From: Rhodovulum sp. 12E13
GTDB taxonomy: Bacteria > Pseudomonadota > Alphaproteobacteria > Rhodobacterales > Rhodobacteraceae
Assembly: GCF_003340565.1 (NCBI RefSeq)
Contig: NZ_QPLK01000001.1
Span: forward strand, 62,001-126,000
Direction of reading: 5' to 3'
Length of the DNA stretch: 64,000 nucleotides
Shown here: in pieces, positions 53,746-61,893 of the stretch
Position numbering within the stretch: position 1 is the stretch's first letter
Layout: each line of letters begins with the position of its first letter
The notes under the pieces: generated by a model
What the model saw: the letters and a program-made list of their open reading frames with translations, nothing else
Told to the model about the DNA's origin: nothing
Database searches by the model: none
Position numbers and translations under genes: made by a program

Positions 53746-55041
53746 TCAGGCTGCCCGCTCGCGCAGCCGCCGCGGTTTCGGCCCGCCCGTCGCCCAGTCG
53801 ATCAGCTCGACGGTATGCACCACGGGCACCTCCGTCCCGCCGCCGATCTGCATCATGCAGCCGATATTGCCGGTCGCGATCACGTCGGGCGCCTTCGCCT
53901 CGAGCGTGCTCACCTTCCGCGCCTTCAGCTTCTGCGAGATTTCGGGCTGCATCAGGTTGTAGGTTCCCGCCGACCCGCAACACAGATGCGAGTCCTTCGG
54001 CTCCACGACCTCGAAGCCGGCGCCTTGCAGCAACGCTTTCGGCGTCCCCTTGATCTGCTGGCCGTGCTGCAGCGAGCAGGCCGCATGGTAGGCCACGCGC
54101 AGCGCCTCGGGGGCGGCGGCGTCAGGGGCGAGTGCCCCGAGCACTTCGCTGACGTCCCTGGCGATGGCGCCGACAGCCGCCGCCTCGTCCGCCAGGTCCG
54201 TGGTGCGGAACATGTGGCCGTAATCCTTCACCGTCGTGCCACAGCCCGAGGTGTTGATGACGATGGCGTCGAGCCCCTCGCCCCGCATCTCGCGTGTCCA
54301 GGCACGGATGTTCCTCGCGGCGTGGGCATGGCTGTCGGCCGCCCGCCCCATGTGGTGCGTGAGCGCCCCGCAGCAGCCCTGCCCCTCGGCCACGACCACC
54401 TCGGCGCCGAGCCGCCTCAGCACCCGGATCGTCGCGTCGTTGATGTCGGTATCCAGAGCGCGCTGCGCGCAGCCCGTCATCAGCGCCACCCGCATGCGCC
54501 GCTCTCCCTCGGCCGGGAACACCTGCGGATCGTCGTTGCTGCTGACGGGCGGGATCCGGGCCGGCGCCATGTCGAGCATTGCGCGCAGCCGCGCGTCGGG
54601 CACGAGCCGCCGGAAGGGTCGCCCGAGCCTGGCGAAAAACAGCGCGACCCGGAAGCGCCCCGGATAGGGCAGGATGCGCGCGAGCGCCCAGCGCAGCGCC
54701 CTGTCCATGAAGGGCCGGCGGTAGGTCTTCTCGATGTGCTCCCGCGCATGGTCGACGAGGTGCATGTAGTGCACGCCCGAGGGGCAGGTCGTCATGCAGG
54801 CGAGGCACGACAGGCACCGGTCGATATGCGTGACGGTCTTCTCGTCTGCGGGCCGGCCGCTCTCCAGCATGTCCTTCATCAGGTAGATGCGCCCGCGCGG
54901 GGAATCGAGCTCGTCGCCCAGCACCTGGTAGGTCGGGCAGGTCGCCGTGCAGAAGCCGCAATGCACGCAGGCCCGCAGCACCTCGTTCGAGCGCGCGATC
55001 TGCGGGTCGGACAGCTGCTCGGGGGTGAAATTCGTCTGCAT
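53746..55041 (-). CDS. glcF: Glycolate oxidase iron-sulfur subunit GlcF
   Basis: 431 residues. Two 4Fe-4S ferredoxin clusters: Cys25, 28, 31 and 35 in CVHCGFCTATCP, and CLSCLACMTTCP near 75-88. Two CCG domains follow, the first around GCCGALTHHMG and the second around HLCCGSAGTYN. GlcF passes electrons from GlcDE to the quinone pool. It is last in the glcD-glcE-membrane protein-glcF order, 11 bases after the small membrane gene. Confidence 0.95.
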   Translation of the reverse strand: MQTNFTPEQLSDPQIARSNEVLRACVHCGFCTATCPTYQVLGDELDSPRGRIYLMKDMLESGRPADEKTVTHIDRCLSCLACMTTCPSGVHYMHLVDHAREHIEKTYRRPFMDRALRWALARILPYPGRFRVALFFARLGRPFRRLVPDARLRAMLDMAPARIPPVSSNDDPQVFPAEGERRMRVALMTGCAQRALDTDINDATIRVLRRLGAEVVVAEGQGCCGALTHHMGRAADSHAHAARNIRAWTREMRGEGLDAIVINTSGCGTTVKDYGHMFRTTDLADEAAAVGAIARDVSEVLGALAPDAAAPEALRVAYHAACSLQHGQQIKGTPKALLQGAGFEVVEPKDSHLCCGSAGTYNLMQPEISQKLKARKVSTLEAKAPDVIATGNIGCMMQIGGGTEVPVVHTVELIDWATGGPKPRRLRERAA

Positions 55042-55052
55042 GCAGGCCCTTT

Positions 55053-55397
55053 TCAGAGAAGTGAGAGAAAGACGAGGCCGAACAGCGCCGAGAGACCGAG
55101 ATAGACGGCCGTGAACACGCCCCGCGCCGCCCAGACCCGCTCGAACCGGCCGAGATACAGGTGGTAGAGCATCCCCGCCCCGGCTGCCGAGATCAGGCCC
55201 ACCGCGAAGGCGGCGAGGCCCGCCGGCGCGATGCCGAAGACCGGCCCCGGCACCACGATCGCCACGAACAGGAGCGCGCCCGCCACGAACAGGGCGATCT
55301 GCGCGAGGAACGCGCCCCGCTTGCGGTCCGACATCAGCGCCAGCGCGCCGAACAGCGCGGCCGAGGCGAGGGCGATGAGGGCAGCCTGAGGCACCAT
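55053..55397 (-). CDS. Small membrane protein inserted between glcE and glcF
   Basis: 114 residues with four hydrophobic helices (about 5-20, 29-50, 57-75, 90-113) and short charged loops (SDRKRG, GRFERV). No family is recognised. It lies 7 bases after the glcE stop and 11 before glcF, so it is part of the operon. A membrane anchor, glycolate-related permease-like protein or quinone-contact subunit are possible; none is shown by the sequence. Confidence 0.75.
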   Translation of the reverse strand: MVPQAALIALASAALFGALALMSDRKRGAFLAQIALFVAGALLFVAIVVPGPVFGIAPAGLAAFAVGLISAAGAGMLYHLYLGRFERVWAARGVFTAVYLGLSALFGLVFLSLL

Positions 55398-55404
55398 CCT
55401 GGTT

Positions 55405-56517
55405 TTACCTCTCCATGAGTCCGGGGTTCAGTATGCCCCGCGGGTCGAACTTCGCCCGCAATTCCGCGGCCAGCCGCGCCAGTGTCGGGGCCTCCGGGTG
55501 AAACGTGCCGAGCCGCGCCCGCACCGCGGCCGACGCCCGCACGAGCGTCGCATGTCCGGGCAGGCCGGCCAGCGCGGCGCGCGCATCCGTCCCCTCGGGC
55601 AGGAGCGCCCAGATCAACCCGCCGCCCCAGTCGATGACTGCCGGCGGCTCGCCCAGCGCGGCCCAGGCGCGCGGCCCGTCCGTGGGGCGTACCGAAACGC
55701 GCCAGACGTCGCCCGGCCGGCCCGCCAGCGGGGCCGCGTCGCGCACGTCCGCCCAGGTCGCGGCGACGCCCTCGCGGTCGACCGACACGGCACCGAACCG
55801 CCCGAGCAGGTCGGCCAGCCGCTCCGCGCGATAGGCCACCTGCTCCTCGAAGCCCTCGATCCGCACCAGCGTCCGCCCCGCTTCCGTCAGGTGCGCCGCC
55901 GCCGACACCTCGTAGGGCGAGCCGAGCGCCGCCGACAGCGCCACAACCGCCCGCCCCGGCTCCAGCCCCCCGATCTCGAGGGTCGCCGAGGCCGCGGGCG
56001 CGGGCAGCACCTTGAACGCCACCTCGGTCAGCACGCCCAGCGTGCCCCAGCTTCCCGCCATCAGCTTCACCAGGTCGAAGCCGGTGACGTTCTTCATCAC
56101 CCGGCCGCCGTTCTTCACCACCGTGCCCGTCCCGTCGACGAAGCGCACCCCGATGAGCGAGTCGCGGCACGCCCCCGCCTGCACCCGCCGCGGCCCCGAG
56201 GCGTTGGCCGCCACGACGCCCCCGATCGTCGGCACCCCCTCGGCCCCGGTCAGCGCCCGGTGGTCCATCGGCTCGAAGGGCAGGCGCTGCCCTTCCGCCG
56301 CGAGCGCCTCCTCGACCTCCGCGACCGGCGTGCCCGCTCGCACCACGATGGTCAGCGCCCCGGGCTCGTAAAGCTCCACGCCCCTCAGCCCGCCGGTCGA
56401 CACCGCCGCGGCCCCGCCCGCGCCCAGGCCGCGCGTCCCGCCCCCCGTCACGCGCAACGGGCCGGTGGCCGCCGCCACCGCCTCCGCCATCTCTGCCTCG
56501 CTCGCCGGTGCCAGCAC
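55405..56517 (-). CDS. glcE: Glycolate oxidase FAD-binding subunit GlcE
   Basis: 370 residues from GTG 56517, chosen because GGAGG lies 7 bases upstream and VLAPASEAE fits the family; an in-frame TTG at 56547 is less likely. The PCMH FAD-binding domain is seen in LRVTGGGTRGLG, TIGGVVAANASGPRRV and GFDLVKLMAGSWGTLGVLTEV. GlcE forms the flavoprotein with GlcD and is needed for activity. A dispersed repeat lies in the glcD-glcE gap. Confidence 0.93.
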   Translation of the reverse strand: MLAPASEAEMAEAVAAATGPLRVTGGGTRGLGAGGAAAVSTGGLRGVELYEPGALTIVVRAGTPVAEVEEALAAEGQRLPFEPMDHRALTGAEGVPTIGGVVAANASGPRRVQAGACRDSLIGVRFVDGTGTVVKNGGRVMKNVTGFDLVKLMAGSWGTLGVLTEVAFKVLPAPAASATLEIGGLEPGRAVVALSAALGSPYEVSAAAHLTEAGRTLVRIEGFEEQVAYRAERLADLLGRFGAVSVDREGVAATWADVRDAAPLAGRPGDVWRVSVRPTDGPRAWAALGEPPAVIDWGGGLIWALLPEGTDARAALAGLPGHATLVRASAAVRARLGTFHPEAPTLARLAAELRAKFDPRGILNPGLMER

Positions 56518-56531
56518 GCGCACCCCTCCTG

Positions 56532-56596
56532 CTTCTTCTTGCTCCAAGTATCCCGGGGGGAGTCGGCCGGCACGGCCGACGGGGGGCTGGCCCCCC
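56532..56596 (-). repeat. Dispersed intergenic repeat, copy A
   Basis: On the minus strand, directly after the glcD stop: a GGGGGGCCAGCCCCCC hairpin, the inverted repeat GTCGGCCGTGCCGGCCGAC, then CCCCCCGGGATACTTGGAGC and AAGAAGAAG. It ends 14 bases before the glcE start and so is transcribed within the operon. It aligns with copies B (34504) and C (44443). I recall similar intergenic sequences from other Rhodobacterales genomes. Confidence 0.6.
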
Positions 56597-58044
56597 TACG
56601 CCGCCGCCGCCCGCCGCTCGCGCCGCGGCGCAGAGACGGTCAGCGGGAACACCTTCGAGGGGTTCAGCAGCCACGCGGGGTCGAACACGTCCTTCACGCG
56701 CATCTGCGCCTCCATGTCCTCGGGCGCGAACTGGTGGCCCATCAGGTCGCGCTTTTCCACGCCCACGCCGTGCTCGCCGGTCAGGCAACCGCCCGCCTCG
56801 ACGCAGAGCTTGAGGATCTCGGCGCCGAGGGCCTCGCAGGTCTCGAGTTGTCCGGGCGTGTTGGCGTCGAACAGGATCAGCGGGTGCATGTTGCCGTCGC
56901 CGGCGTGAAAGACGTTGGCCACGTCCAGCCCGAACTCGGCCGACATCTCGCCGATCCGCCTGAGCACGAAGGGCAGCGACGAGACCGGGATCGTCCCGTC
57001 GAGGCACATGTAGTCGCCGATCTGGCCCATCGCGCCGAAGGCGCTCTTGCGGCCCTTCCAGATGCGCGCCGCCTCGTCCTCGTCGGCCGCCTCGCGCAGA
57101 TCGACGGGGTCGTGACGTCGCGCGATCTGCTTGATGAGCCCGAGCTGGTGGTCGATCTCGGCCTCCGACCCCTCGACCTCGACGATCAGCAGCGCCTCGC
57201 AATCGGGGTAGCCGGCGCCTGCGAAATCCTCGGTCGCGCGGATGCAGGGCCGGTCCATGAATTCGATGGCGACCGGCAGCACCCCCGCCTTGATGATGTC
57301 CGAGACGGCCGCCCCTGCCACCTCGGACGAGTCGAAACCCATGAGCACCGGCCGCGCGCCCTCCGGTTTGGGCAGGATGCGCAGCGTCGCATCCGTCACC
57401 ACGCCCAGCATGCCCTCCGAGCCGCAGATCAGGCCCAGCCAGTCGTAGCCGGGCGCGTCGAGATGGGCGCCGCCGATCTCGACCACGGTGCCGTCCATCA
57501 GCACCATCGTCACCCCGAGCAGGTTGTTGGTCGTCACGCCGTATTTCAGGCAATGCGCGCCGCCCGAGTTCATCGCGATGTTGCCGGCGATGGCGCAGGC
57601 GAGCTGCGACGACGGGTCGGGCGCGTAGAAGAATCCCTCGTCCTCCACCGCGCCCGTGACGGAAAGGTTGGTGCGCCCGGTCTGCACGCGGATGATGCGG
57701 TCGGCGTAATCGGTCTCCAGCACCTCGGTCAGCCGCGCCACGCCCAGGATCACCGAATCGGCTGTCGGCAGCGCGCCCCCGGCGAGCGACGTGCCCGAGC
57801 CGCGCGGCACTACCGGCACGCCCTCGTCGTGGCATATGCGCAGGATCGCGGAGACCTCGTCGGTGCTCGCGGGCAGCGTCACCGCGAGCGGCGGGCACGT
57901 ATAGGCGGTGAGCGCGTCGCATTCGTAAGCGCGCAACTCCTCCGGGGCGTCGATCACCGCGTCACCGGGCAGGGCCGCGCGGAGCCGCGCCACGACGCGC
58001 GGCTTCGCGGCGAGGATGCTGGCGTCAGGCTCGGGCATCTGCAT
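56596..58044 (-). CDS. glcD: Glycolate oxidase subunit GlcD (FAD-linked)
   Basis: 482 residues: an N-terminal FAD-binding domain (RGSGTSLAGGALPTADSVILG and GNIAMNSGGAHCLKYGVT) and a C-terminal substrate cap domain (HAGDGNMHPLILFD and GGCLTGEHGVGVEKRD, the latter with the conserved His). It oxidises glycolate to glyoxylate. GGAGG precedes ATG 58044. An inverted repeat at 58059-58081, typical of GntR operators, lies just upstream of the ribosome site. Confidence 0.95.
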   Translation of the reverse strand: MQMPEPDASILAAKPRVVARLRAALPGDAVIDAPEELRAYECDALTAYTCPPLAVTLPASTDEVSAILRICHDEGVPVVPRGSGTSLAGGALPTADSVILGVARLTEVLETDYADRIIRVQTGRTNLSVTGAVEDEGFFYAPDPSSQLACAIAGNIAMNSGGAHCLKYGVTTNNLLGVTMVLMDGTVVEIGGAHLDAPGYDWLGLICGSEGMLGVVTDATLRILPKPEGARPVLMGFDSSEVAGAAVSDIIKAGVLPVAIEFMDRPCIRATEDFAGAGYPDCEALLIVEVEGSEAEIDHQLGLIKQIARRHDPVDLREAADEDEAARIWKGRKSAFGAMGQIGDYMCLDGTIPVSSLPFVLRRIGEMSAEFGLDVANVFHAGDGNMHPLILFDANTPGQLETCEALGAEILKLCVEAGGCLTGEHGVGVEKRDLMGHQFAPEDMEAQMRVKDVFDPAWLLNPSKVFPLTVSAPRRERRAAAA

Positions 58045-58058
58045 GGGAAAATCCTCCG

Positions 58059-58081
58059 ATTGGTAAGATTACTGGACCAAT
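58059..58081. promoter_or_regulatory. Candidate GntR-type operator upstream of glcD
   Basis: ATTGGT (58059-58064) and ACCAAT (58076-58081) are inverted with an 11-base spacer in an AT-rich patch. The half-sites match those of FadR-family regulators such as PdhR, LldR and GlcC (ATTGGT-N-ACCAAT), although spacing is longer than the usual 3 bases. The position, just ahead of the glcD ribosome site, suits repression. No glcC is nearby. Confidence 0.5.
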
Positions 58082-58197
58082 TCCGCCCATAAGGCAAGTG
58101 CTCTTGCGTAAAGCATAGCGACGGGGCGCTTTTCCGGCGCTGCGGCTTGATCGCCCGGCCGTGACGGGCGAGGCAGGGGCAGACAGAAGGAGGCCCC

Positions 58198-58572
58198 ATG
58201 CGCCACACGACCGTCTTCGCGTTCGCGCTTGCCCTCGCTGCGGCCCATGCCGCGCCCCTCCTCGCCGACCCGGCCGAGATCGTCGCGGCCTCGGCCGAGC
58301 GCGGCCCGCAGGGCTGGACGGTGTCCGTCACGCTGCGCCACGGCGACTCGGGATGGGACGACTACGCCGATGGCTGGCGCGTGGTGAGCGACGGCGGCGA
58401 GGTGCTCGGTACGCGCGAGCTGCTGCACCCGCATGTCGACGAGCAGCCCTTTACCCGCAGGCTGTCGGGCCTCGACCTGCCCGAGGGGCGGCACGTCTGG
58501 GTGGAAAGCTCGACCAATACCACGGGCTGGTCCGGCGACCGGTTGCGCCTGCCGGTTTCGCCGTCGCGCTGA
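58198..58572 (+). CDS. Small exported protein of unknown function
   Basis: 124 residues: signal peptide (ending APLLADPAE) and a compact beta-rich domain: GWTVSVTLRHGDSGWDDYADGW, RELLHPHVDEQPFTRRLSG and HVWVESSTNTTGW. AAGGAGG precedes ATG 58198. It is divergent from glcD. The sequence resembles small periplasmic proteins found widely in Rhodobacterales, but I cannot name a family. Confidence 0.78.
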   Translation: MRHTTVFAFALALAAAHAAPLLADPAEIVAASAERGPQGWTVSVTLRHGDSGWDDYADGWRVVSDGGEVLGTRELLHPHVDEQPFTRRLSGLDLPEGRHVWVESSTNTTGWSGDRLRLPVSPSR

Positions 58573-58721
58573 CGCCACGGCGCCGCGCTGCGCCGGGGCC
58601 GTGCCGCGGTCCGAGGGCACAGGTCGCCCCGCGGCCCGACGGTCGCCGCGTGCCCTGCCGCTGACGGCGCGCAGTATCCTCTCGCGCAACCGGCCCGGTG
58701 CCACCCGTGTCGCGGGGCGCT

Positions 58722-59042
58722 CTATTGCTGGGTCTTGCCGCCGGCTGCGCGGATGCGATCGATCAGGTCCAGCGTGCTCCGGGGATCGGCGTGGAAGGCA
58801 TCGCGCACCAGCGCAACCCCCTCGATCAGCTCGGCAGCCTCGTCGTCGGGCAGCCCGACGCTTCGGTCGGGCGGAACCGTCCGGCCGTCTGCAAGCGCCT
58901 CGAAGCGCGCGCAGTAGAAGTCGTTCAGCCATTGCGTGTCGAACCCGAGATCGGGGCAGTGCTCGTCGGCCACGGCCGCGCCGGAGAGCGCGAAAAGCGC
59001 GACTGCCGCGACGGCCGTGAGTGGGATACGCGTCACCGTCAT
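58722..59042 (-). CDS. Small exported protein of unknown function
   Basis: 106 residues: signal peptide (ending SGAAVADEH), then a short helical domain with two Cys (DEHCPDLGFD and NDFYCARFEAL) likely joined by a disulfide, and LDLIDRIRAAGG at the end. AAGGAGG precedes ATG 59042. It is divergent from the Tad-like locus and may be unrelated to it. Confidence 0.75.
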   Translation of the reverse strand: MTVTRIPLTAVAAVALFALSGAAVADEHCPDLGFDTQWLNDFYCARFEALADGRTVPPDRSVGLPDDEAAELIEGVALVRDAFHADPRSTLDLIDRIRAAGGKTQQ

Positions 59043-59231
59043 CGGGTGTCCTCCTTGATGGCCATGCGCCTGCGCGCCGGGCTGCGCGCCCGACTGTCTA
59101 TACTGGCGACCGCACCCGGCACCGCCATGTCGCATCGAATACTACAGACATGCCCGGAGCGGACATTTCATGGTACCCAAGTTTACGGTGCGTCGCTTGC
59201 GCCGAGAATAGGGTTTCCGGGAGGGCGATGC

Positions 59232-59366
59232 ATGTCCAGCCTCGAATTTCTCATGGTCGTCGGCGTCGCAATGGCCGCTTTTGGCGGCATCGCCTTCATG
59301 CTGATGCGTGTTCTCCTCGCTGCGTCCGAGATCGAGACGATCCTGTTCGTCCTGCCCTTCGGATGA
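59232..59366 (+). CDS. Micro-protein 1 of the Tad-like locus
   Basis: 44 residues, nearly all hydrophobic: starts MSSLEFLMVVG, passes a second hydrophobic stretch and ends VLPFG. GGAGGG precedes ATG 59232. Its stop overlaps the TadA ATG (ATGA), so both are made together. The S-L-E motif at residues 3-5 recurs in the four micro-proteins downstream of tadA. A Glu at position 4-5 ahead of a hydrophobic helix resembles a mature type IV pilin N-terminus, but there is no leader peptide. Confidence 0.65.
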   Translation: MSSLEFLMVVGVAMAAFGGIAFMLMRVLLAASEIETILFVLPFG

Positions 59367-60436
59367 CCGCCGACAACCCCACACTGGTTTACGACAGCCT
59401 GATCCGGCATCTTCTCGGCCCGCTTGTCGAGTATTACGACAACCCCCAGGTGTCGGAAATCATGATCAACGGCCCCGACGACATCTTCGTCGACGGGGCG
59501 GGGGGCATGCGCCGCAGCGAGCACCGCATGGCCAGCACGGCCGCCCTGAGGGGCCTTGCGCGGGTCATCCTGCAGTATTCCGGCAAGCGGCTGACCGACC
59601 ACGACCTGTCGCTCGAGGCGCGCCTGCCCAACAAGAGCCGCGTGCACATCGTGCAGGATCCGGCGAGCCGGGCCGGACTCACCATCGCGATCCGCCAGTT
59701 CCGCAAGACGCCGCTCTCCGAGGCCGACCTGATCGAGACTGGCGCGCTCACGCCCGACGCGGTGGCGTATCTTCGCGCCCAGGTTCTGGGGCACCGCAAC
59801 ATGATCGTCTCCGGCGGCACCGGCACCGGCAAGACCACGCTGCTGGGCGTGCTGGCCCGGATGATGGACCCGACCGAACGGATCATCACGATCGAGGACG
59901 TGGCCGAGCTCGACCTCGGCCTGCCGCACGTCGTCGCGCTCGAGGCGCAGATGCCCGACGCCAAGGGGCGCGGCGGCATCACCATCCGCGACCTCTTTCG
60001 CGCCACGCTGCGGATGCGCCCCGACCGGGTGATCGTCGGCGAGTGCCGCGGCGGCGAGGCGCTCGACATGATCCAGGCGATGAACTCGGGCCATGCCGGC
60101 TCGCTCTCGACCGTCCACGCCGACGACCCGGCCCGCGCGATGTCGCGCCTCGAGACGCTGTGCCTGATGGCCGACGTCGAGGTGCCGCTGGTCGCGGTGC
60201 GCCGGCAACTCGTCGAGGCGGTCGACCTGATCGTGCAGGTCCGGCGCCGGGCCAGCCGCCGGCGGATCTCGGCGATCTCGGAGGTCGTCAAGGACGGCAA
60301 CGACGACGGCGCCTACCGCATGCGGCCCGTCTTCCTGCTCGACGGCGAGGCCGACGACGCGACACTGGCGCGCGTCGATGGGCGCGACCGGGCGGCCCCG
60401 GCCGGGTCGTCGGATTCGATACGACAGACCGTCTGA
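59363..60436 (+). CDS. CpaF/TadA-family secretion ATPase
   Basis: 357 residues of the type II/IV secretion ATPase superfamily: Walker A GGTGTGKT at 151-158, the Asp box ITIEDVAELDLG, Walker B VIVGECRGGEALDMIQAMNSG and His box STVHADDP. These match CpaF/TadA, the motor of Flp pilus assembly. At 357 residues it is shorter than typical CpaF because the N-terminal region is brief. No TadB or TadC is visible within the window, and no prepilin peptidase. It is coupled to micro-protein 1 and followed by four more micro-proteins and pseudopilin-like genes. Confidence 0.88.
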   Translation: MTADNPTLVYDSLIRHLLGPLVEYYDNPQVSEIMINGPDDIFVDGAGGMRRSEHRMASTAALRGLARVILQYSGKRLTDHDLSLEARLPNKSRVHIVQDPASRAGLTIAIRQFRKTPLSEADLIETGALTPDAVAYLRAQVLGHRNMIVSGGTGTGKTTLLGVLARMMDPTERIITIEDVAELDLGLPHVVALEAQMPDAKGRGGITIRDLFRATLRMRPDRVIVGECRGGEALDMIQAMNSGHAGSLSTVHADDPARAMSRLETLCLMADVEVPLVAVRRQLVEAVDLIVQVRRRASRRRISAISEVVKDGNDDGAYRMRPVFLLDGEADDATLARVDGRDRAAPAGSSDSIRQTV

Positions 60437-60503
60437 CGCCGCCTGGGCTGCTACACCTGTCGCACGGTCGACGACGACCGCCGCCCCGGACGGAGACAGC
60501 AAG

Positions 60504-60623
60504 ATGTCGCTCGAATACCTGCTTCTTTTCGGCCTCGGCATTGCCGTCGCGACGGTGCTGGCTCTCACGGGGACCGAAATCGCCGAGTTCGTGATCGATC
60601 AGGTCAAGGAACTCCTGAAGTAA
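60504..60623 (+). CDS. Micro-protein 2 of the Tad-like locus
   Basis: 39 residues: starts MSLEYLLLFGLG, one hydrophobic helix, then a short amphipathic tail (EFVIDQVKELLK). GGAG lies 8 bases ahead of ATG 60504. The S-L-E-x-L start matches the other micro-proteins, and Tad pilins (Flp) are similarly tiny, but the G-x4-E-Y leader signature of Flp is absent. Confidence 0.7.
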   Translation: MSLEYLLLFGLGIAVATVLALTGTEIAEFVIDQVKELLK

Positions 60624-60650
60624 TCTCCCCCCGAACGGGAAGGCCCTCTC

Positions 60651-60800
60651 ATGACCCTCGAAAAGCTTCTCATCTTCGGCTTCGCCCTCGCGGCACTGTT
60701 CGCCATCACCACGGTCGGCACGAACATGATGAACGACCGCAGCGACGCGAACGACGACTACGAGGACGCCATAAGCGACCTCTCCAACTCGGATTTCTGA
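60651..60800 (+). CDS. Micro-protein 3 of the Tad-like locus
   Basis: 49 residues: MTLEKLLIFGFALAALFAI, then an acidic, polar tail (NDRSDANDDYEDAISDLSNSDF). GGAAGG precedes ATG 60651. It begins like micro-protein 5 (MTLEKLLIIGFAIAAV), showing that the two are paralogues. The helix plus acidic tail is pilin-like. Confidence 0.68.
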   Translation: MTLEKLLIFGFALAALFAITTVGTNMMNDRSDANDDYEDAISDLSNSDF

Positions 60801-60827
60801 GCCGCGCGAAGCAGACGGAGACAGGCC

Positions 60828-61025
60828 ATGCCGAAGCTGACCCTCGTCGGCCGAGACGCCGAAAAGAAGAACAGCATGGTCTCGCTCGAGCTCGTGCTTC
60901 TTCTCGTCCTCGCGACGCTCGCGGGCGCCGGCCTCTGGGTGGCTGGCTCGGGCGTGATGGAGCGCACCGAGAAGGGCGAGACCGGCTACCAACGCGGTCT
61001 CGACCAGCTCAAGGGCTCATTCTGA
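60828..61025 (+). CDS. Micro-protein 4 of the Tad-like locus
   Basis: 65 residues. A basic N-terminal stretch of 16 residues (ending EKKNS) precedes MVSLELVLLLVLATLAGAG, then a polar tail ending GLDQLKGSF. If the 16-residue stretch is a leader, the mature form would start at Met17 with Glu at position 5, exactly where type IV pilins have it. GGAG precedes ATG 60828. Confidence 0.7.
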   Translation: MPKLTLVGRDAEKKNSMVSLELVLLLVLATLAGAGLWVAGSGVMERTEKGETGYQRGLDQLKGSF

Positions 61026-61087
61026 CACTGCGCCGGGCCGTCCGGGCCCGGCCGGACACCTTACCCATCGCCAAGGGGCGGCACGCC

Positions 61088-61240
61088 ATGACCCTCGAAA
61101 AACTCCTCATCATCGGCTTCGCCATCGCCGCCGTGACGGCGCTTACGCTCACCGGCACCGGCATGATGGAGGATCACGAACCGCGCTACGGCACCTACTC
61201 CGACCGGGTCGAGGACCTCGTGGAGATGACCGCCCCATGA
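61088..61240 (+). CDS. Micro-protein 5 of the Tad-like locus
   Basis: 50 residues: MTLEKLLIIGFAIAAVTAL, then a polar tail (MMEDHEPRYGTYSDRVEDLVEM). It is a clear paralogue of micro-protein 3. AAGGGG lies upstream. Its TGA overlaps the ATG of the TadE-like gene (ATGA), binding the micro-proteins and pseudopilins into one operon. Confidence 0.7.
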   Translation: MTLEKLLIIGFAIAAVTALTLTGTGMMEDHEPRYGTYSDRVEDLVEMTAP

Positions 61241-61893
61241 CCCGCCTGATCCATCACATCGGCCGCCTCGCGCGGCGCCGCCGCGAGGGCGCGCTGTCGA
61301 TGGAGGCGATGCTGGCGCTGCCTGCCCTTCTCATCATCTTCTCGGGTGTCGCCCAGACGATGCTGATGGCGCAGAATCGAGTCTATCTCGAGCAGGCCGC
61401 CTATGCCGCCGCGCGTTCGGCCCTGGTGCACAAGTGCCCGCCCTTCGATGTCGCCGCCGCGCTGCAATCGCCGATCGCCGCCATCAACGCGGCGGCCCGC
61501 TCGAAATGCACGGACGAGCCGGGCAAGTGGGAGGATGCCGCGCGCTGGGCGCTGATCTCGGCCGCGCCCTCCTCGGCCTTCGCGCAGGGGCGCGGCGCCT
61601 GCCCGCGGCTGCCCGCGGCCGAGCAGATCGCCACCGCAAGCGCGCTGGGCGACGGGTTGACCGATGCCTTCATGAACCGCGTCTGCTACGCCTTCGAACC
61701 CGGAAATGTCGAGGTCGAGGTCGCCTGGCAGAGCGGCATCTTCAGCACCTTCGGCGTCACGACCCCGCCGGTCGAGGCGACGGTGACCTACCGCTACCCC
61801 CTGACCACGCCCTTCCGGCGCTTTCTCGACGACGGCCGGCATTCCGACGGTTCGTACTGGCGCGAAGGCTCGGCCACGGTGGTGCTGCAATGA
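61237..61893 (+). CDS. TadE-like pseudopilin
   Basis: 218 residues. A basic start (RLARRRREGALSMEAMLALPALLIIFSG) places a Glu in the hydrophobic helix as in TadE/TadF pseudopilins (GxxxxEF/A). The rest is a globular periplasmic domain with four Cys (e.g. HKCPPFD, SKCTDEPG). Longer than typical TadE (about 150-190). TadE/F are thought to be minor pilins that prime the pilus. It overlaps both neighbours by ATGA. Confidence 0.72.
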   Translation: MTRLIHHIGRLARRRREGALSMEAMLALPALLIIFSGVAQTMLMAQNRVYLEQAAYAAARSALVHKCPPFDVAAALQSPIAAINAAARSKCTDEPGKWEDAARWALISAAPSSAFAQGRGACPRLPAAEQIATASALGDGLTDAFMNRVCYAFEPGNVEVEVAWQSGIFSTFGVTTPPVEATVTYRYPLTTPFRRFLDDGRHSDGSYWREGSATVVLQ

